Shown piece after piece: positions 27,192 to 37,326 of a stretch of DNA of 64,000 nucleotides. Below the pieces are notes generated by a model. The model saw only the letters and a list, made by a program, of their open reading frames with translations, did no database searches and was not told where the DNA came from. Both the position numbers and the translations under genes were made by a program. Source of the DNA: Amycolatopsis pretoriensis (GTDB lineage: Bacteria > Actinomycetota > Actinomycetes > Mycobacteriales > Pseudonocardiaceae). Location of the stretch: contig NZ_FNUJ01000001.1 of assembly GCF_900107925.1 (NCBI RefSeq), positions 1,302,001-1,366,000 of the forward strand. The letters run 5' to 3'. Numbering within the stretch: the stretch's first letter is position 1; every line of letters starts with the position of its first letter.

Positions 27192-28133
27192 TCAGTCCCA
27201 CGCCAAGGAGGACCGGTGTCGCCAGTACGCGCCCGAGTCCTCGGCGAGCCCGGCCAGCGCGTCCCGGTCGGCCGCGCCCAGCTCCACCGCCGTGGCGCGC
27301 AGGTTCGCTTCCAGCTGAACCGGGCTCGCGGGCCCGATGACGGCGGTGTCCACCCACTCCTGGGCCAGCACCGCGGCGACCGCGACGGCGTCCGGGCCGG
27401 TCCCGTGCGCGGACGCGATGTCGAGGACGGCCTTCGGCGCCTCCACCGCGAGCCGGCCGTTGGCCAGGGTTTCCTTCACCAGCACGCGTTTCCCGGCCGC
27501 GTGCGCCGCGGCCAGGGCCCGCCCGGCCGACCGCTCCAGGACGTTCCACGTCGACTGCACCGCCGAAAACACCGGCTGCCCGGCCACTTCCAGCTCGAAC
27601 GCCCGCTCGATCGCGTCCGCCTGCGCCGGTCCCGACGTCGAGAACCCGACCGCGACGCCGTTCGCGGAAAGCTCCGCCAGCGCCTCGACCAACGGCTCGT
27701 CGGTGAACAAAGGACTGTCCACAGTGAGCGAATGGACCTGGTAGAGCACGACCCGGTTCCCCAGCAGGGACAGGGTTTCCGCCCACTGGGTCGCGAACCG
27801 CGTCGCCGAGTGCTCCTTCACCTCGTGCACGTCGGCGTCGAGCCGCCAGTCCCCGACGTAGGCGTAGCCCCACTTGCTGGACACCTCGACGTCGGCGTGC
27901 CCGCGTTCGGCGAGCCAGCCGGCCAGGAACTCCTCCGAGCGCCCGTACGACCGGGCGACGTCGACGTGCCGGACACCCGCGGCGTAGGCGTCGTCGAGCA
28001 CGGCGAAAGTCGCCGCCCGCATGGAATCGACGTCCCGCACCGGCGGCAGGGCGCCGTCGCGGCCGAGGTTGATGTAGGCGGGGCGGCCCAGCGCCGCCAG
28101 CCCCAGCGCGATGCGGTCCACGGGGGCCTTCAC
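27192..28133 (-). CDS. Aldo/keto reductase
   Basis: A 313-residue NADPH-dependent aldo/keto reductase with a TIM-barrel. The catalytic tetrad can be traced: Asp in VDVARSYG, Tyr in the same motif, Lys in SSKWGYAYVG and His in LYQVHSLTV. It reduces aldehydes or ketones; the physiological substrate is unknown. GTG at 28133 overlaps the stop of the upstream 112-residue gene by 4 nt (GTGA), so the two are translationally coupled and should be regulated together, including by whatever binds the dyad at 28478. Confidence 0.9.
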   Translation of the reverse strand: MKAPVDRIALGLAALGRPAYINLGRDGALPPVRDVDSMRAATFAVLDDAYAAGVRHVDVARSYGRSEEFLAGWLAERGHADVEVSSKWGYAYVGDWRLDADVHEVKEHSATRFATQWAETLSLLGNRVVLYQVHSLTVDSPLFTDEPLVEALAELSANGVAVGFSTSGPAQADAIERAFELEVAGQPVFSAVQSTWNVLERSAGRALAAAHAAGKRVLVKETLANGRLAVEAPKAVLDIASAHGTGPDAVAVAAVLAQEWVDTAVIGPASPVQLEANLRATAVELGAADRDALAGLAEDSGAYWRHRSSLAWD

Positions 28134-28468
28134 GCCGTCTGCTTGTGCCGGAGGATGGCCAGCCACTGGTCGGCGTTCTGCGCCTGGCGGTGCAGCTTCT
28201 CCAGGCGTGCGGCCGGGGCCCGGACGTACCCCTTGCCGAAGACCGGCGCGATCTGGCGCAGGCTCGCACCGCCTTCGCGCGCGGCGAGCAGCGCCCAGTC
28301 GGAGGCGTCGGCGCAGGCCGCCGAGGCGCGGCGGAGCTCGCCGAGGATGTCGATGAGCTCCTGGGCACCAACCTCCCCCGCCTGGACGGCGGCCGCCGTC
28401 GTCTCCAGCCAGGCCAGGACGTCGGCTTCGGTGATCGGCGCGCGGGGCCGGTGCGTTTCTTCGCTCAC
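28130..28468 (-). CDS. Small helical protein with HTH-like segment
   Basis: A 112-residue all-helical protein of unknown function. Residues about 58-92 (DWALLAAREGGASLRQIAPV, then FGKGYVRAPAARLEKL) look like the HTH segment of small actinobacterial DNA-binding proteins, so a regulatory role is possible. It starts with GTG at 28468. TATACT (28482-28477, reverse strand), formed by one half of the GTATAGGTCGTTATAC dyad, lies 8 nt before the start and is a good -10 for a leaderless mRNA. It is translationally coupled to the aldo/keto reductase. Autoregulation through the dyad is a testable guess. Confidence 0.75.
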   Translation of the reverse strand: MSEETHRPRAPITEADVLAWLETTAAAVQAGEVGAQELIDILGELRRASAACADASDWALLAAREGGASLRQIAPVFGKGYVRAPAARLEKLHRQAQNADQWLAILRHKQTA

Positions 28469-28477
28469 GGGCGGTGA

Positions 28478-28493
28478 GTATAGGTCGTTATAC
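28478..28493. promoter_or_regulatory. GTATAGGTCGTTATAC dyad, site 2
   Basis: Exact copy of the 16-bp element, between the divergent small HTH-like gene (9 nt away) and the LLM oxidoreductase (75 nt away). Its left half supplies the TATACT -10 hexamer of the minus-strand gene, so a protein bound here would block that promoter. Confidence 0.65.
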
Positions 28494-28568
28494 GCAACCC
28501 TGACCGCGACGACACGCCTTCACCCCGGCCGGGGTGACTCAGATCGGGATTCTGCGATACTTCGATCC

Positions 28569-29447
28569 ATGGCCACCATCGAGGGCGTGCGGCTCGGCCG
28601 CTACGGGATCTGGACGTTCGACTTCGAGACCCGGCCGGCGAGCCGGATCCGGGAATCCGCGCGGGAACTGGAAGAACTGGGCTGGCCGGCGCTGTGGATC
28701 CCGGAGACCGACGGCCGCGAGGCGCTCACCCACGCCGGCTTCCTGCTGGCGGCCACCGACACCCTGACCGTCGTCAACGGCATCGCGCAGATCGGGTCGC
28801 GCGAGCCGCGCCGGACGCAGGGCGGGGCGCTGCTGCTCGCGGACGCCTACCCGGACCGCCACCTGCTCGGCCTCGGCTTCGGCGGGTCCCCCGGCCCGCA
28901 GCCCCTGGCCGCGGTGCGCGAGTACCTCGAGGCGATGGACGCCGTCACGAACGGCAACCCCGCGCCGCGAGCCCCCGTGCGGCGGCTGCTGGCCGCGTAC
29001 GGCCCCAAGATGCTGGAGCTGGCGCGCGACCACGCGGCGGGCGCGCACACCTACCACGTCACGCCCGGACACACGGCTCAGGCGCGGGAAATCCTCGGCG
29101 ACGGGCCGTTCCTCGGCGTCGAGCACGCGGTGCTGTTCGAGACCGACGCGGCGAAGGCACGCGAGATCGCCCGCGGGCACCTGCACCCGTACCTCACGCA
29201 GCCGTACAACATCGCGAAGTTCCGGCGGCTCGGCTACACCCAGGAGGAGATCGACGGCGCGGCCGACCGGATCGTCGACGACCTGGTGTTCTGGGGCGAC
29301 CTCGAGACAGTCACCGCGAAGCTGGGCGCGCACCTCGACGCGGGCGCCGACCACGTCGGCATCCAGGTCATCGGCATCGCGCCGGGCGAGTCGGCGATGC
29401 CGCACTGGCGCCGGCTGGCCGAGGCGCTGCTACCGGTCGCCGCGTAG
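28569..29447 (+). CDS. LLM-class F420-dependent oxidoreductase
   Basis: A 292-residue luciferase-like monooxygenase-fold protein of the actinobacterial TIGR03620 type, expected to use coenzyme F420 rather than flavin. Visible hallmarks are ELEELGWPALWIPET near residue 35-50, NGIAQIGSREPRR (about 75-88) and HLLGLGFGGSPGPQ (about 97-110). Substrate unknown. The ATG at 28569 is chosen over a long upstream frame that is a shadow of the minus-strand genes; GATACT lies 7 nt before it, with GTGACT 16 nt further upstream as a possible -35. It overlaps the convergent DUF3626 gene by 18 nt. Confidence 0.9.
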   Translation: MATIEGVRLGRYGIWTFDFETRPASRIRESARELEELGWPALWIPETDGREALTHAGFLLAATDTLTVVNGIAQIGSREPRRTQGGALLLADAYPDRHLLGLGFGGSPGPQPLAAVREYLEAMDAVTNGNPAPRAPVRRLLAAYGPKMLELARDHAAGAHTYHVTPGHTAQAREILGDGPFLGVEHAVLFETDAAKAREIARGHLHPYLTQPYNIAKFRRLGYTQEEIDGAADRIVDDLVFWGDLETVTAKLGAHLDAGADHVGIQVIGIAPGESAMPHWRRLAEALLPVAA

Positions 29448-30269
29448 CCCGAACCGCGCGGTGCAGTGCCAGACGCGCTTGAGCACCTGGGGATCGTGCC
29501 GGCCGGCGCGGACGGCGTCGCCGATGACGCGGGCGTCGAGCCGGCCGTCCTCGGCGATCTCCTTGCCGGCCCGCACGACGTCCTCGCCGCGGTAGTCCGC
29601 GTGCTCGGCCAGCACCTCGACCGGCAGGCGGAACCCGTGGTGCCACCGCGTGGGAAACGGCAGGTCGGCGGCGGCCGCCTCGACGTCGGTGCCGCGGAAC
29701 GCCGGGTCCAGGACGAGGGCCTCGACATCGGCCGCCAGCCGGAGCGGGCCGTGGACGTGGGCCTCGATGTGGTCGTCGAGCTCGTCCTGGACGTCCGCTT
29801 CGGCGAGCCGCAGCAACGGCAGGTGCGCGGCGGTGCCGAAGTCCTCCGGCTCGCCGAAGCTGTCGGGGTAGCAGAACGTCGTCCGCGCCAGCACTTCGCG
29901 CTTCAGCACCAGGTGCGATGAGCCGAACCGGACGGAACCGCCCGCCGGCCGGCGACGGTAGTTGAGCGAACCGTACTTGGGCCGGGCCGAGGGCGGCAGC
30001 TCGTCGTAGGCGCCGCCGAACATGCGGTGCTCCCACCGCCAGCGGTCTCCCCCGGCGTGCGCGGTGAGGCCGCCGTTGCTCGTGCCCGTCTCGAACTGCG
30101 AGCGGTACACGCCGTCCACGACGAGGTGGCGCAGCAACGGCGCCTCGCCCACCCGGCGGTCCGGGTGGAAGTGGACGGTGACGTCCAGGCCTTCGGGCAG
30201 CGGCGGCCCGGCCACGCGGCTCGCGACGTGCGCCACCGCTCGCTCCCACGCCCGTCCCCCTGCTGCCAT
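29430..30269 (-). CDS. DUF3626 family protein
   Basis: A 279-residue protein of the DUF3626 family, recognised from VTVHFHPDR (about 30-38), YRSQFETGTSNGG (about 54-66), KYGSLN and the C-terminal DPQVLKRVWHCTARFG. Conserved His, Arg and Asp residues suggest an enzyme, perhaps related to toxin or ADP-ribosyl folds, but the function is unknown. ATG 30269; TAGACT (30282-30277, reverse strand) lies 7 nt upstream, predicting a leaderless mRNA, and the GTATAGGTCGTTATAC dyad starts 24 nt before the gene. Confidence 0.82.
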   Translation of the reverse strand: MAAGGRAWERAVAHVASRVAGPPLPEGLDVTVHFHPDRRVGEAPLLRHLVVDGVYRSQFETGTSNGGLTAHAGGDRWRWEHRMFGGAYDELPPSARPKYGSLNYRRRPAGGSVRFGSSHLVLKREVLARTTFCYPDSFGEPEDFGTAAHLPLLRLAEADVQDELDDHIEAHVHGPLRLAADVEALVLDPAFRGTDVEAAAADLPFPTRWHHGFRLPVEVLAEHADYRGEDVVRAGKEIAEDGRLDARVIGDAVRAGRHDPQVLKRVWHCTARFGLRGDR

Positions 30270-30292
30270 GAGCGGAAGTCTATCCGCGGCGG

Positions 30293-30308
30293 GTATAGGT
30301 CGTTATAC
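30293..30308. promoter_or_regulatory. GTATAGGTCGTTATAC dyad, site 3
   Basis: Exact third copy of the 16-bp element, between the divergent DUF3626 gene and the EamA transporter gene. It lies just upstream of the DUF3626 -10 hexamer, in the -20 to -35 zone of that promoter. Confidence 0.65.
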
Positions 30309-30367
30309 GGATGGCGAGGTCCGAAAACCGCTGGCCCGCCCCCGGGCGTCCCGGCTTGACTGCGCTC

Positions 30368-31291
30368 ATGCGGTTCGGAGCGGCGGGTTTCGGGGTCACG
30401 GTGCGGTTCGCGCTGCTGGCCGTCGTGTGGGGTGCCAGTTTCCTGTTCATCAAGATGGGCCTGGCCGGGCTCTCCCCCGCGCAGATCGCGCTCGCGCGGG
30501 TCGCGCTGGGAGCGCTCGCGCTGGCCGCCGTGCTGGTGGTGCGCCGGCGGCCGCTCCCCCGCGATCCCGTGCTGTGGGGTCACCTCGCGGTCGTTTCGGT
30601 GCTGCTGTGCGTGGTGCCGTTCCTGCTGTTCTCGTGGGCGGAGCAGTACATTTCGTCCGGTCTGGCCAGCATCTTCAACGCGACGACGCCGCTCGTCACG
30701 ATGCTCCTCGCCGCCGCGGCGCTGCCCGAAGAGCGGTTCACGCCGCCGCGGGTGCTCGGCCTGTCGCTCGGTTTCCTCGGCGTGCTCACGATCGTCGGGG
30801 TGTGGCACGGCGTCGACGTCTCGCACCAGCTGACGGCACAGCTCGCCTGCCTGGGCGCTACCACGTGTTACGGCGCCTGCTTCGTCTACATGCGCCGGTT
30901 CGTCTCTCCGCGTGGTGTCGACCCGGTCGTCGTCGCGTTCGGTCAGACCGGCTCGGCGACGATCCTGCTCGGCCTGCCGGCGCCCGCGATCGCGACCGCA
31001 CCGGTGCACCTGGACCTCGCGGTGGTGGCGAGCATGGTGGCGCTCGGCGTCTTCGGGACGGGGATCGCCTATGTCTGGAACGTCCGGATCATCGCGGCCT
31101 GGGGCGCGGCCAACGCCTCGGCCGTGACCTACCTCACACCGGTGGTCGGAGTGCTGCTCGGCGTACTGGTGCTGGGTGAGCCGGTGAGCTGGAACCAGCC
31201 GGCGGGCGCGGTCCTGATCGTGGTGGGCATCCTCGCGGCGCACGGACGCCTGCGGCGGCGCCAGCCCGAGCCCGAGTTGGCGGCCCGCTAG
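30368..31291 (+). CDS. EamA/DMT family transporter
   Basis: A 307-residue inner-membrane protein with ten predicted transmembrane helices in two EamA repeats (about 10-140 and 150-295), the drug/metabolite transporter fold. The first repeat opens with FALLAVVWGASFLFIKMGL. Members export amino acids or other small molecules; substrate unknown. The ATG at 30368 begins just before the first helix; an earlier in-frame ATG at 30311, two nt after the dyad, would add 19 residues of non-conserved sequence. A terminator follows the gene. Confidence 0.88.
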   Translation: MRFGAAGFGVTVRFALLAVVWGASFLFIKMGLAGLSPAQIALARVALGALALAAVLVVRRRPLPRDPVLWGHLAVVSVLLCVVPFLLFSWAEQYISSGLASIFNATTPLVTMLLAAAALPEERFTPPRVLGLSLGFLGVLTIVGVWHGVDVSHQLTAQLACLGATTCYGACFVYMRRFVSPRGVDPVVVAFGQTGSATILLGLPAPAIATAPVHLDLAVVASMVALGVFGTGIAYVWNVRIIAAWGAANASAVTYLTPVVGVLLGVLVLGEPVSWNQPAGAVLIVVGILAAHGRLRRRQPEPELAAR

Positions 31292-31296
31292 ACACG

Positions 31297-31332
31297 CCGA
31301 TGGGGCGGTCGCCGAAGCGGCCGCCCCATCGG
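31297..31332. terminator. Bidirectional terminator between eamA-like gene and mpa
   Basis: Perfect 12-bp arms (31297-31308 and 31321-31332) with a 12-nt loop, 6 nt after the transporter stop and 10 nt before the mpa stop on the other strand. It serves both convergent genes. No T-run, as usual in this GC-rich DNA. Confidence 0.8.
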
Positions 31333-31342
31333 GTACTCGGAC

Positions 31343-33145
31343 CTACAGGTACTGACCGGTGTTCGTGGCGGTGTCTATCGCCCGCCCCGAGTCCTGGTTC
31401 TTGCCGGTGACGAGCGTGCGGATGTAGACGATCCGCTCGCCCTTCTTGCCGGAGATCCGGGCCCAGTCGTCCGGGTTGGTGGTGTTCGGGAGGTCCTCGT
31501 TCTCCGCGAACTCGTCGACGATCGCGTCGAGCAGGTGCTGCACGCGAAGACCGGGCTGCTTGGTCTCCAGCACCGACTTGATCGCCGACTTCTTCGCCCG
31601 GTCCACGATGTTCTGGATCATCGCGCCCGAGTTGAAGTCGCGGAAGTACAGGACTTCCTTGTCCCCGTTGGCGTAGGTCACCTCGAGGAACCGGTTCTCG
31701 TCGCTCTCCTCGTACATCCGCTCGACCGTGTGCTGGATCATCGCGTCGAACGTCGCCTTGGCGTCGCCGCCGAACTCGGCGAGGTCGTCCGCGTGGATCG
31801 GCAGGCCTTCGGCCAGGTACTTGGAGAAGATGTCCTTCGCGCCTTCGGCGTCCGGACGCTCGATCTTGATCTTGACGTCGAGCCGGCCCGGCCGCAGGAT
31901 CGCCGGGTCGATCATGTCCTCGCGGTTGGAGGCGCCGATGACGATGACGTTCTCCAGGCCTTCGACACCGTCGATCTCCGACAGCAGCTGCGGCACGATC
32001 GTGGTTTCGACGTCGGACGAAACGCCCGACCCACGGGTCCGGAAGATCGAGTCCATCTCGTCGAAGAACACGATCACCGGGGTGCCTTCGGAGGCCTTTT
32101 CCCGCGCCCGCTGGAAGATCAGGCGGATGTGCCGCTCGGTCTCCCCGACGAACTTGTTGAGCAGCTCGGGACCCTTGATGTTCAGGAAGTAGGACTTCCC
32201 GTCCTCGTTCTCGCCCCGGGCCGCGGCCACCTTCTTGGCCAGCGAGTTCGCGACCGCCTTGGCGATGAGCGTCTTGCCGCAGCCCGGCGGGCCGTAGAGC
32301 AGGACGCCCTTGGGCGGGCGCAGCTGGTACTCCTGGTACAGGTCGGCGTGCAGGAACGGCAGTTCCACCGCGTCGCGGATCTGCTCGATCTGCCGGGTGA
32401 GGCCACCGATGTCCTCGTAGCGGACGTCGGGCACCTCCTCCAGCACCAGGTCCTCGACCTCCGCCTTCGGCACGCGCTCGTACGCGTAGCCGGCCTTGGA
32501 GTCGACCAGCAGCGAGTCGCCCGGCTTGAGCGGCTGCTCGGCCAGCAGGTCGGAGAGCAGGACCACCCGCTCCTCGTCCGCGTGCCCGACCACCAGCGCG
32601 CGAAGGCTGCCGCCCTCGACGTCGGCAGCGAGCACCTCACGCAACGCGCACACCTCGCCGGTGCGTTCGAAGCCGCCGGCCTCGACCACCGTGAGCGCTT
32701 CGTTGAGCCGCAGCGCCTGGCCGCGTCGCAACGAAGAGAGCTCGACCGCGGGCGACACCGACACCCGCATCTTGCGGCCCGCCGTGTAGACGTCCACCGT
32801 GTTGTCCTCGTACGCCTCGACGAAGACGCCGTAGCCGGACGGCGGCTGGGCCAGCCGGTCGACCTCCTCACGCAGCGCGAGGAGCTGTCCTCGTGCCTCA
32901 CGCAGGGTTTCGACCAGTTTGGTGTTGCGTTCGGTGAGCTGGCTCACCCTTTCCGAGGCCTCGGCGAGCCGCTGTTCGAGAACTCGGTTCTGCCGTGGCG
33001 AGTCGGTCAGTTTGCGGCGCAGCAGCGCCACTTCCTCCTCGAGAAAACGGATCTGCCGAGCCTGCTCGTCCGCCGTCGTCCCAGCTCCGGATGTTGCTGA
33101 AGGGTCGGCCTCCTCGCGCCGACCTCCGGGAAGGTCATGATGCAT
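31343..33145 (-). CDS. mpa: Proteasomal AAA ATPase Mpa/ARC
   Basis: A 600-residue hexameric unfoldase that binds pupylated proteins and feeds them into PrcBA. Parts in order: N-terminal coiled coil that captures Pup (about 30-98), two OB domains (about 100-235), and the AAA module with Walker A GPPGCGKT (285-292), Walker [11 protein letters not shown] and the second region of homology with RPGRLDVKI. The protein ends GQYL, the docking motif for the alpha ring. GGAGG lies 6 nt before the ATG at 33145. The promoter upstream matches the PafBC-type consensus exactly (see the site at 33176-33198). Confidence 0.97.
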   Translation of the reverse strand: MHHDLPGGRREEADPSATSGAGTTADEQARQIRFLEEEVALLRRKLTDSPRQNRVLEQRLAEASERVSQLTERNTKLVETLREARGQLLALREEVDRLAQPPSGYGVFVEAYEDNTVDVYTAGRKMRVSVSPAVELSSLRRGQALRLNEALTVVEAGGFERTGEVCALREVLAADVEGGSLRALVVGHADEERVVLLSDLLAEQPLKPGDSLLVDSKAGYAYERVPKAEVEDLVLEEVPDVRYEDIGGLTRQIEQIRDAVELPFLHADLYQEYQLRPPKGVLLYGPPGCGKTLIAKAVANSLAKKVAAARGENEDGKSYFLNIKGPELLNKFVGETERHIRLIFQRAREKASEGTPVIVFFDEMDSIFRTRGSGVSSDVETTIVPQLLSEIDGVEGLENVIVIGASNREDMIDPAILRPGRLDVKIKIERPDAEGAKDIFSKYLAEGLPIHADDLAEFGGDAKATFDAMIQHTVERMYEESDENRFLEVTYANGDKEVLYFRDFNSGAMIQNIVDRAKKSAIKSVLETKQPGLRVQHLLDAIVDEFAENEDLPNTTNPDDWARISGKKGERIVYIRTLVTGKNQDSGRAIDTATNTGQYL

Positions 33146-33175
33146 CGGGCACCTCCTCGGAGTGCTTTTCATTCC

Positions 33176-33198
33176 ACGGTACCGGCGATCACCGACAA
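33176..33198 (-). promoter_or_regulatory. PafBC/RecA-NDp-type promoter of mpa
   Basis: On the reverse strand the sequence reads TTGTCGGTG (33198-33190), then 8 nt, then TACCGT (33181-33176). This fits without mismatch the TTGTCRGTG-N8-TAnnnT consensus known for mycobacterial RecA-independent DNA-damage promoters, which are activated by PafBC. The implied start of transcription near 33169 gives mpa a leader of about 24 nt with its GGAGG. The rest of the 33146-33509 gap shows no gene; TAGCAT at 33440-33445 may be a -10 for the plus-strand gene. Confidence 0.8.
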
Positions 33199-33509
33199 GA
33201 AAAGGCCTTTCCGGATCACAAGATCGGCGCGTCGCGGTTTCCTCGCCTGGTCCAGCACGGACATTCCCGCAGCGCAAGAGGCCATTTCGGTGCCGTGGCC
33301 CCGGCGCGTCGCGGGCCCGTCCGGGCCGGGACGAACCAAGCACGTCGGGAGTACCCGGCCCTCCAGGGCGCCAACCCTGCCCGAGCCGGGCAATTCCGGC
33401 CAGTTCCGCCCTAACCGCGCGGCGGGGCGCCCCGATGGCTAGCATCGGGCCGACGTCGGCCGCCTCGAAGGCCGGGTCACCGTCGAAGGAACGCGAGGGG
33501 GCACCACCC

Positions 33510-34376
33510 ATGACCTACCCGCCGCAGCAACCGGGCGGCTACGGCCAGCAGCCCGGAGGTTACGGGCAGCAGCCCGGGCCGTACGGCCAGCAGCCCGGCG
33601 GCTACCCCCAGAGCGGACCGCAGCCCCAGCCGGGCTACGGCGGCACCCAGCAGTTCGGCCAGCCCGATCCGTACGGGCAGCCGCAGCAGGGCGGTTACCC
33701 GCCCCAGACGGGCCCTCAGCCCCAGCAGGGCTACCCGCAGTACGGGCAGCAGCCCCAGCAGGACCAGTGGGGCCAGCCGACGCAGCAGCAGCCGGGCTAC
33801 GGCGGTTACGACCCGTACGGGGGCGGCGGCTTCGGTGACGCACCGCCGCCCAAGAAGAAGACCGGCCTCATCGTCGGCATCGCGGCCGCCGCGGTGATCC
33901 TCGTCGGTGGCGGCGTGACGTGGTTCGTCCTCGCCAACGGCGACGACAACAACACCGCTGCCCCGCCGGCCAGCAGCAGCTCCGCGGCTCCGACGTCCGC
34001 GCCGAAGACGTCGGCCTCGAAGCCGAAGACGACCTCGCCGACCAGCCCGTCGACGAAGAGCACCAAGCCCGCGAGCGGCCCCGCACCGGCCGGCAAGGGC
34101 AGCTCCCAGGAGCTGTTCGACACGACGATCGACGCCTACAACGCGGGCGACGAGAAGGCGCTGGGCGACACCATCTGCCGGAGCGTCTTCGAGGGCACCA
34201 CGGGCGACATCCCGAAGGTCACGGTCAAGCTGACCGGCTCGCCGCAGGACACCGGGGACAAGTCCACCGTGCGCTACTCGGCCACGGACGGCAGCAAGAC
34301 CAAGGTCGGCACGATGTCGGCCCAGAAGGAATCCGGCTTGTGGTGCCTGTCCAACGTCAAGGCGGACGGCTCGTGA
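33510..34376 (+). CDS. PQGY-rich single-pass membrane protein
   Basis: A 288-residue protein: low-complexity Pro/Gln/Gly/Tyr N-terminus with GGYGQQPG repeats (about 1-112), KKK stop and one transmembrane helix (about 118-140, [21 protein letters not shown]), a Ser/Thr/Pro/Lys-rich linker (about 145-190), and a small extracytoplasmic domain (about 195-288) with two cysteines (TICRSV and WCLSNV). The domain resembles the DUF4878/lumazine-binding-like folds of actinobacterial surface proteins, but I cannot assign it. The neighbouring downstream gene encodes a similar domain. GAGGGGG precedes ATG 33510. The N-terminal layout matches the DUF4333 protein at 5489. Confidence 0.85.
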   Translation: MTYPPQQPGGYGQQPGGYGQQPGPYGQQPGGYPQSGPQPQPGYGGTQQFGQPDPYGQPQQGGYPPQTGPQPQQGYPQYGQQPQQDQWGQPTQQQPGYGGYDPYGGGGFGDAPPPKKKTGLIVGIAAAAVILVGGGVTWFVLANGDDNNTAAPPASSSSAAPTSAPKTSASKPKTTSPTSPSTKSTKPASGPAPAGKGSSQELFDTTIDAYNAGDEKALGDTICRSVFEGTTGDIPKVTVKLTGSPQDTGDKSTVRYSATDGSKTKVGTMSAQKESGLWCLSNVKADGS

Positions 34377-34389
34377 GCCCGCGCCTTCG

Positions 34390-34836
34390 GTGAACCGCGC
34401 GCTCGCCGCCGGGCTGGTGCTGCTCGGCGTGGCCGGGGCGGGCGTGGTGCTCGGACTGCTGCTGGTGGCGCCGTCCGGCTCCCCGCCCGCGCCGCCGAGC
34501 ACGCCCCCGGCGCCCCGGACCACGGCTTCGGCGGCCCCGAGCGCGGTGGACACCGCGGCGGTGAACGTGCTGGCCCGGGCGATCGTCGACGCGATCACGG
34601 CCCACGACTCGGCGGCGTTCGGCAAGCTGACGTGCCGCCCGCAGACCGCGGACGCCCTGGGCCGGCTGCAGCGGATGTGGGACGCGGCGGGCCCGGTGAA
34701 GGTGACGTTGAAGGAGCCACCGGAGGTCCGCGGCGAGTCCGCGACGGCGAAGGTGCACGTCGAAGCCGCGGGTGGGACCAAGGACACGCCCTTCCCGCTG
34801 CACAAGGAGAACGGGCGGTGGTGCGTGCCGGGCTGA
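34390..34836 (+). CDS. Small membrane-anchored protein, related to its upstream neighbour
   Basis: A 148-residue protein with an N-terminal hydrophobic helix (about 5-27), a Pro/Ala/Thr linker (about 30-52) and an extracytoplasmic domain (about 55-148) with two cysteines (LTCRPQ and WCVPG). Length, cysteine spacing and the ending GxWC match the domain of the protein encoded 13 nt upstream, so the two probably arose by duplication and are cotranscribed. GTG at 34390 is used. Function unknown. Confidence 0.78.
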   Translation: MNRALAAGLVLLGVAGAGVVLGLLLVAPSGSPPAPPSTPPAPRTTASAAPSAVDTAAVNVLARAIVDAITAHDSAAFGKLTCRPQTADALGRLQRMWDAAGPVKVTLKEPPEVRGESATAKVHVEAAGGTKDTPFPLHKENGRWCVPG

Positions 34837-34909
34837 GGGGCCGGTCGGCGCCGGGCAGATCCGCGTCCCGCAGGATGGTGCCGCTCAGCGTTGCGCCGGT
34901 GAGGTCTCG

Positions 34910-36954
<2,045 letters not shown>

Positions 36955-37025
36955 GCGGGAGAGCCTAGAGCCCCCGGTGTGGGGAGCGGGTGATCCGGTC
37001 CGGGTGGTGTCGCCCACGGCGAGGA

Positions 37026-37110
37026 GCGCCCCAATGTGGCCTTGGTTGCGTCTGACGCACCCAATGTGGCCTTCGGTGCGTCTGACGCACCGAAGGCCAC
37101 ATTGGGGCGC
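37026..37110. repeat. Tandem and inverted repeat, CCAATGTGGCC family
   Basis: Two tandem 30-nt copies (37031-37060 and 37061-37090, two differences) are followed by an inverted copy. The second copy pairs with the inverted copy as 20-bp perfect arms (37061-37080 and 37086-37105, loop TCTGA); alternatively the first copy with its GCGCC lead (37026-37043) pairs with 37093-37110. Part of the 372-nt gene-free gap 36955-37326, which otherwise holds a second palindrome and the recB-like promoter. Confidence 0.85.
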
Positions 37111-37201
37111 TTGGGCGGTGGGACCCGGGCCGGGCGTTGCGACCGCCGGCAGCACTCCCGCCATGCGCCGCCGCTGCCGGCGCGGTCGCCGCCGGCGGTT
37201 T

Positions 37202-37253
37202 TGAATGAGTCGTTCAGGACCGCCGACGTCCTGAATGAGTCATTCAGGACCGC
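37202..37253. repeat. Direct and palindromic repeat, TGAATGAGT family
   Basis: Two 22-nt direct copies differing at one base (37202-37223 and 37232-37253). The second lies in a near-perfect palindrome, GTCCTGAATGA-G-TCATTCAGGAC (37228-37250, 11-bp arms). Placed about 75 nt before the recB-like gene. Likely a member of a dispersed intergenic family. Confidence 0.8.
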
Positions 37254-37326
37254 GGCCGGGCGGCGGGAGCGGGTGCCGGGCGTTGCGGTCGCCGGAACTG
37301 TCGTACCCCGGCGTTACGCTCTGCCC

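Noticed and set aside
30311-30367. Upstream ATG start for the EamA transporter
   Set aside because: It would add 19 charged residues before the first membrane helix and begin two nt after the dyad. The ATG at 30368 fits the family length better, though the longer form is not excluded.
37026-37253. CRISPR array in the repeat region before the recB-like nuclease (Cas4-like cysteines)
   Set aside because: There are only two tandem units without spacers, plus inverted copies. The nuclease is the conserved chromosomal Rv2119 type and no other cas gene is present.
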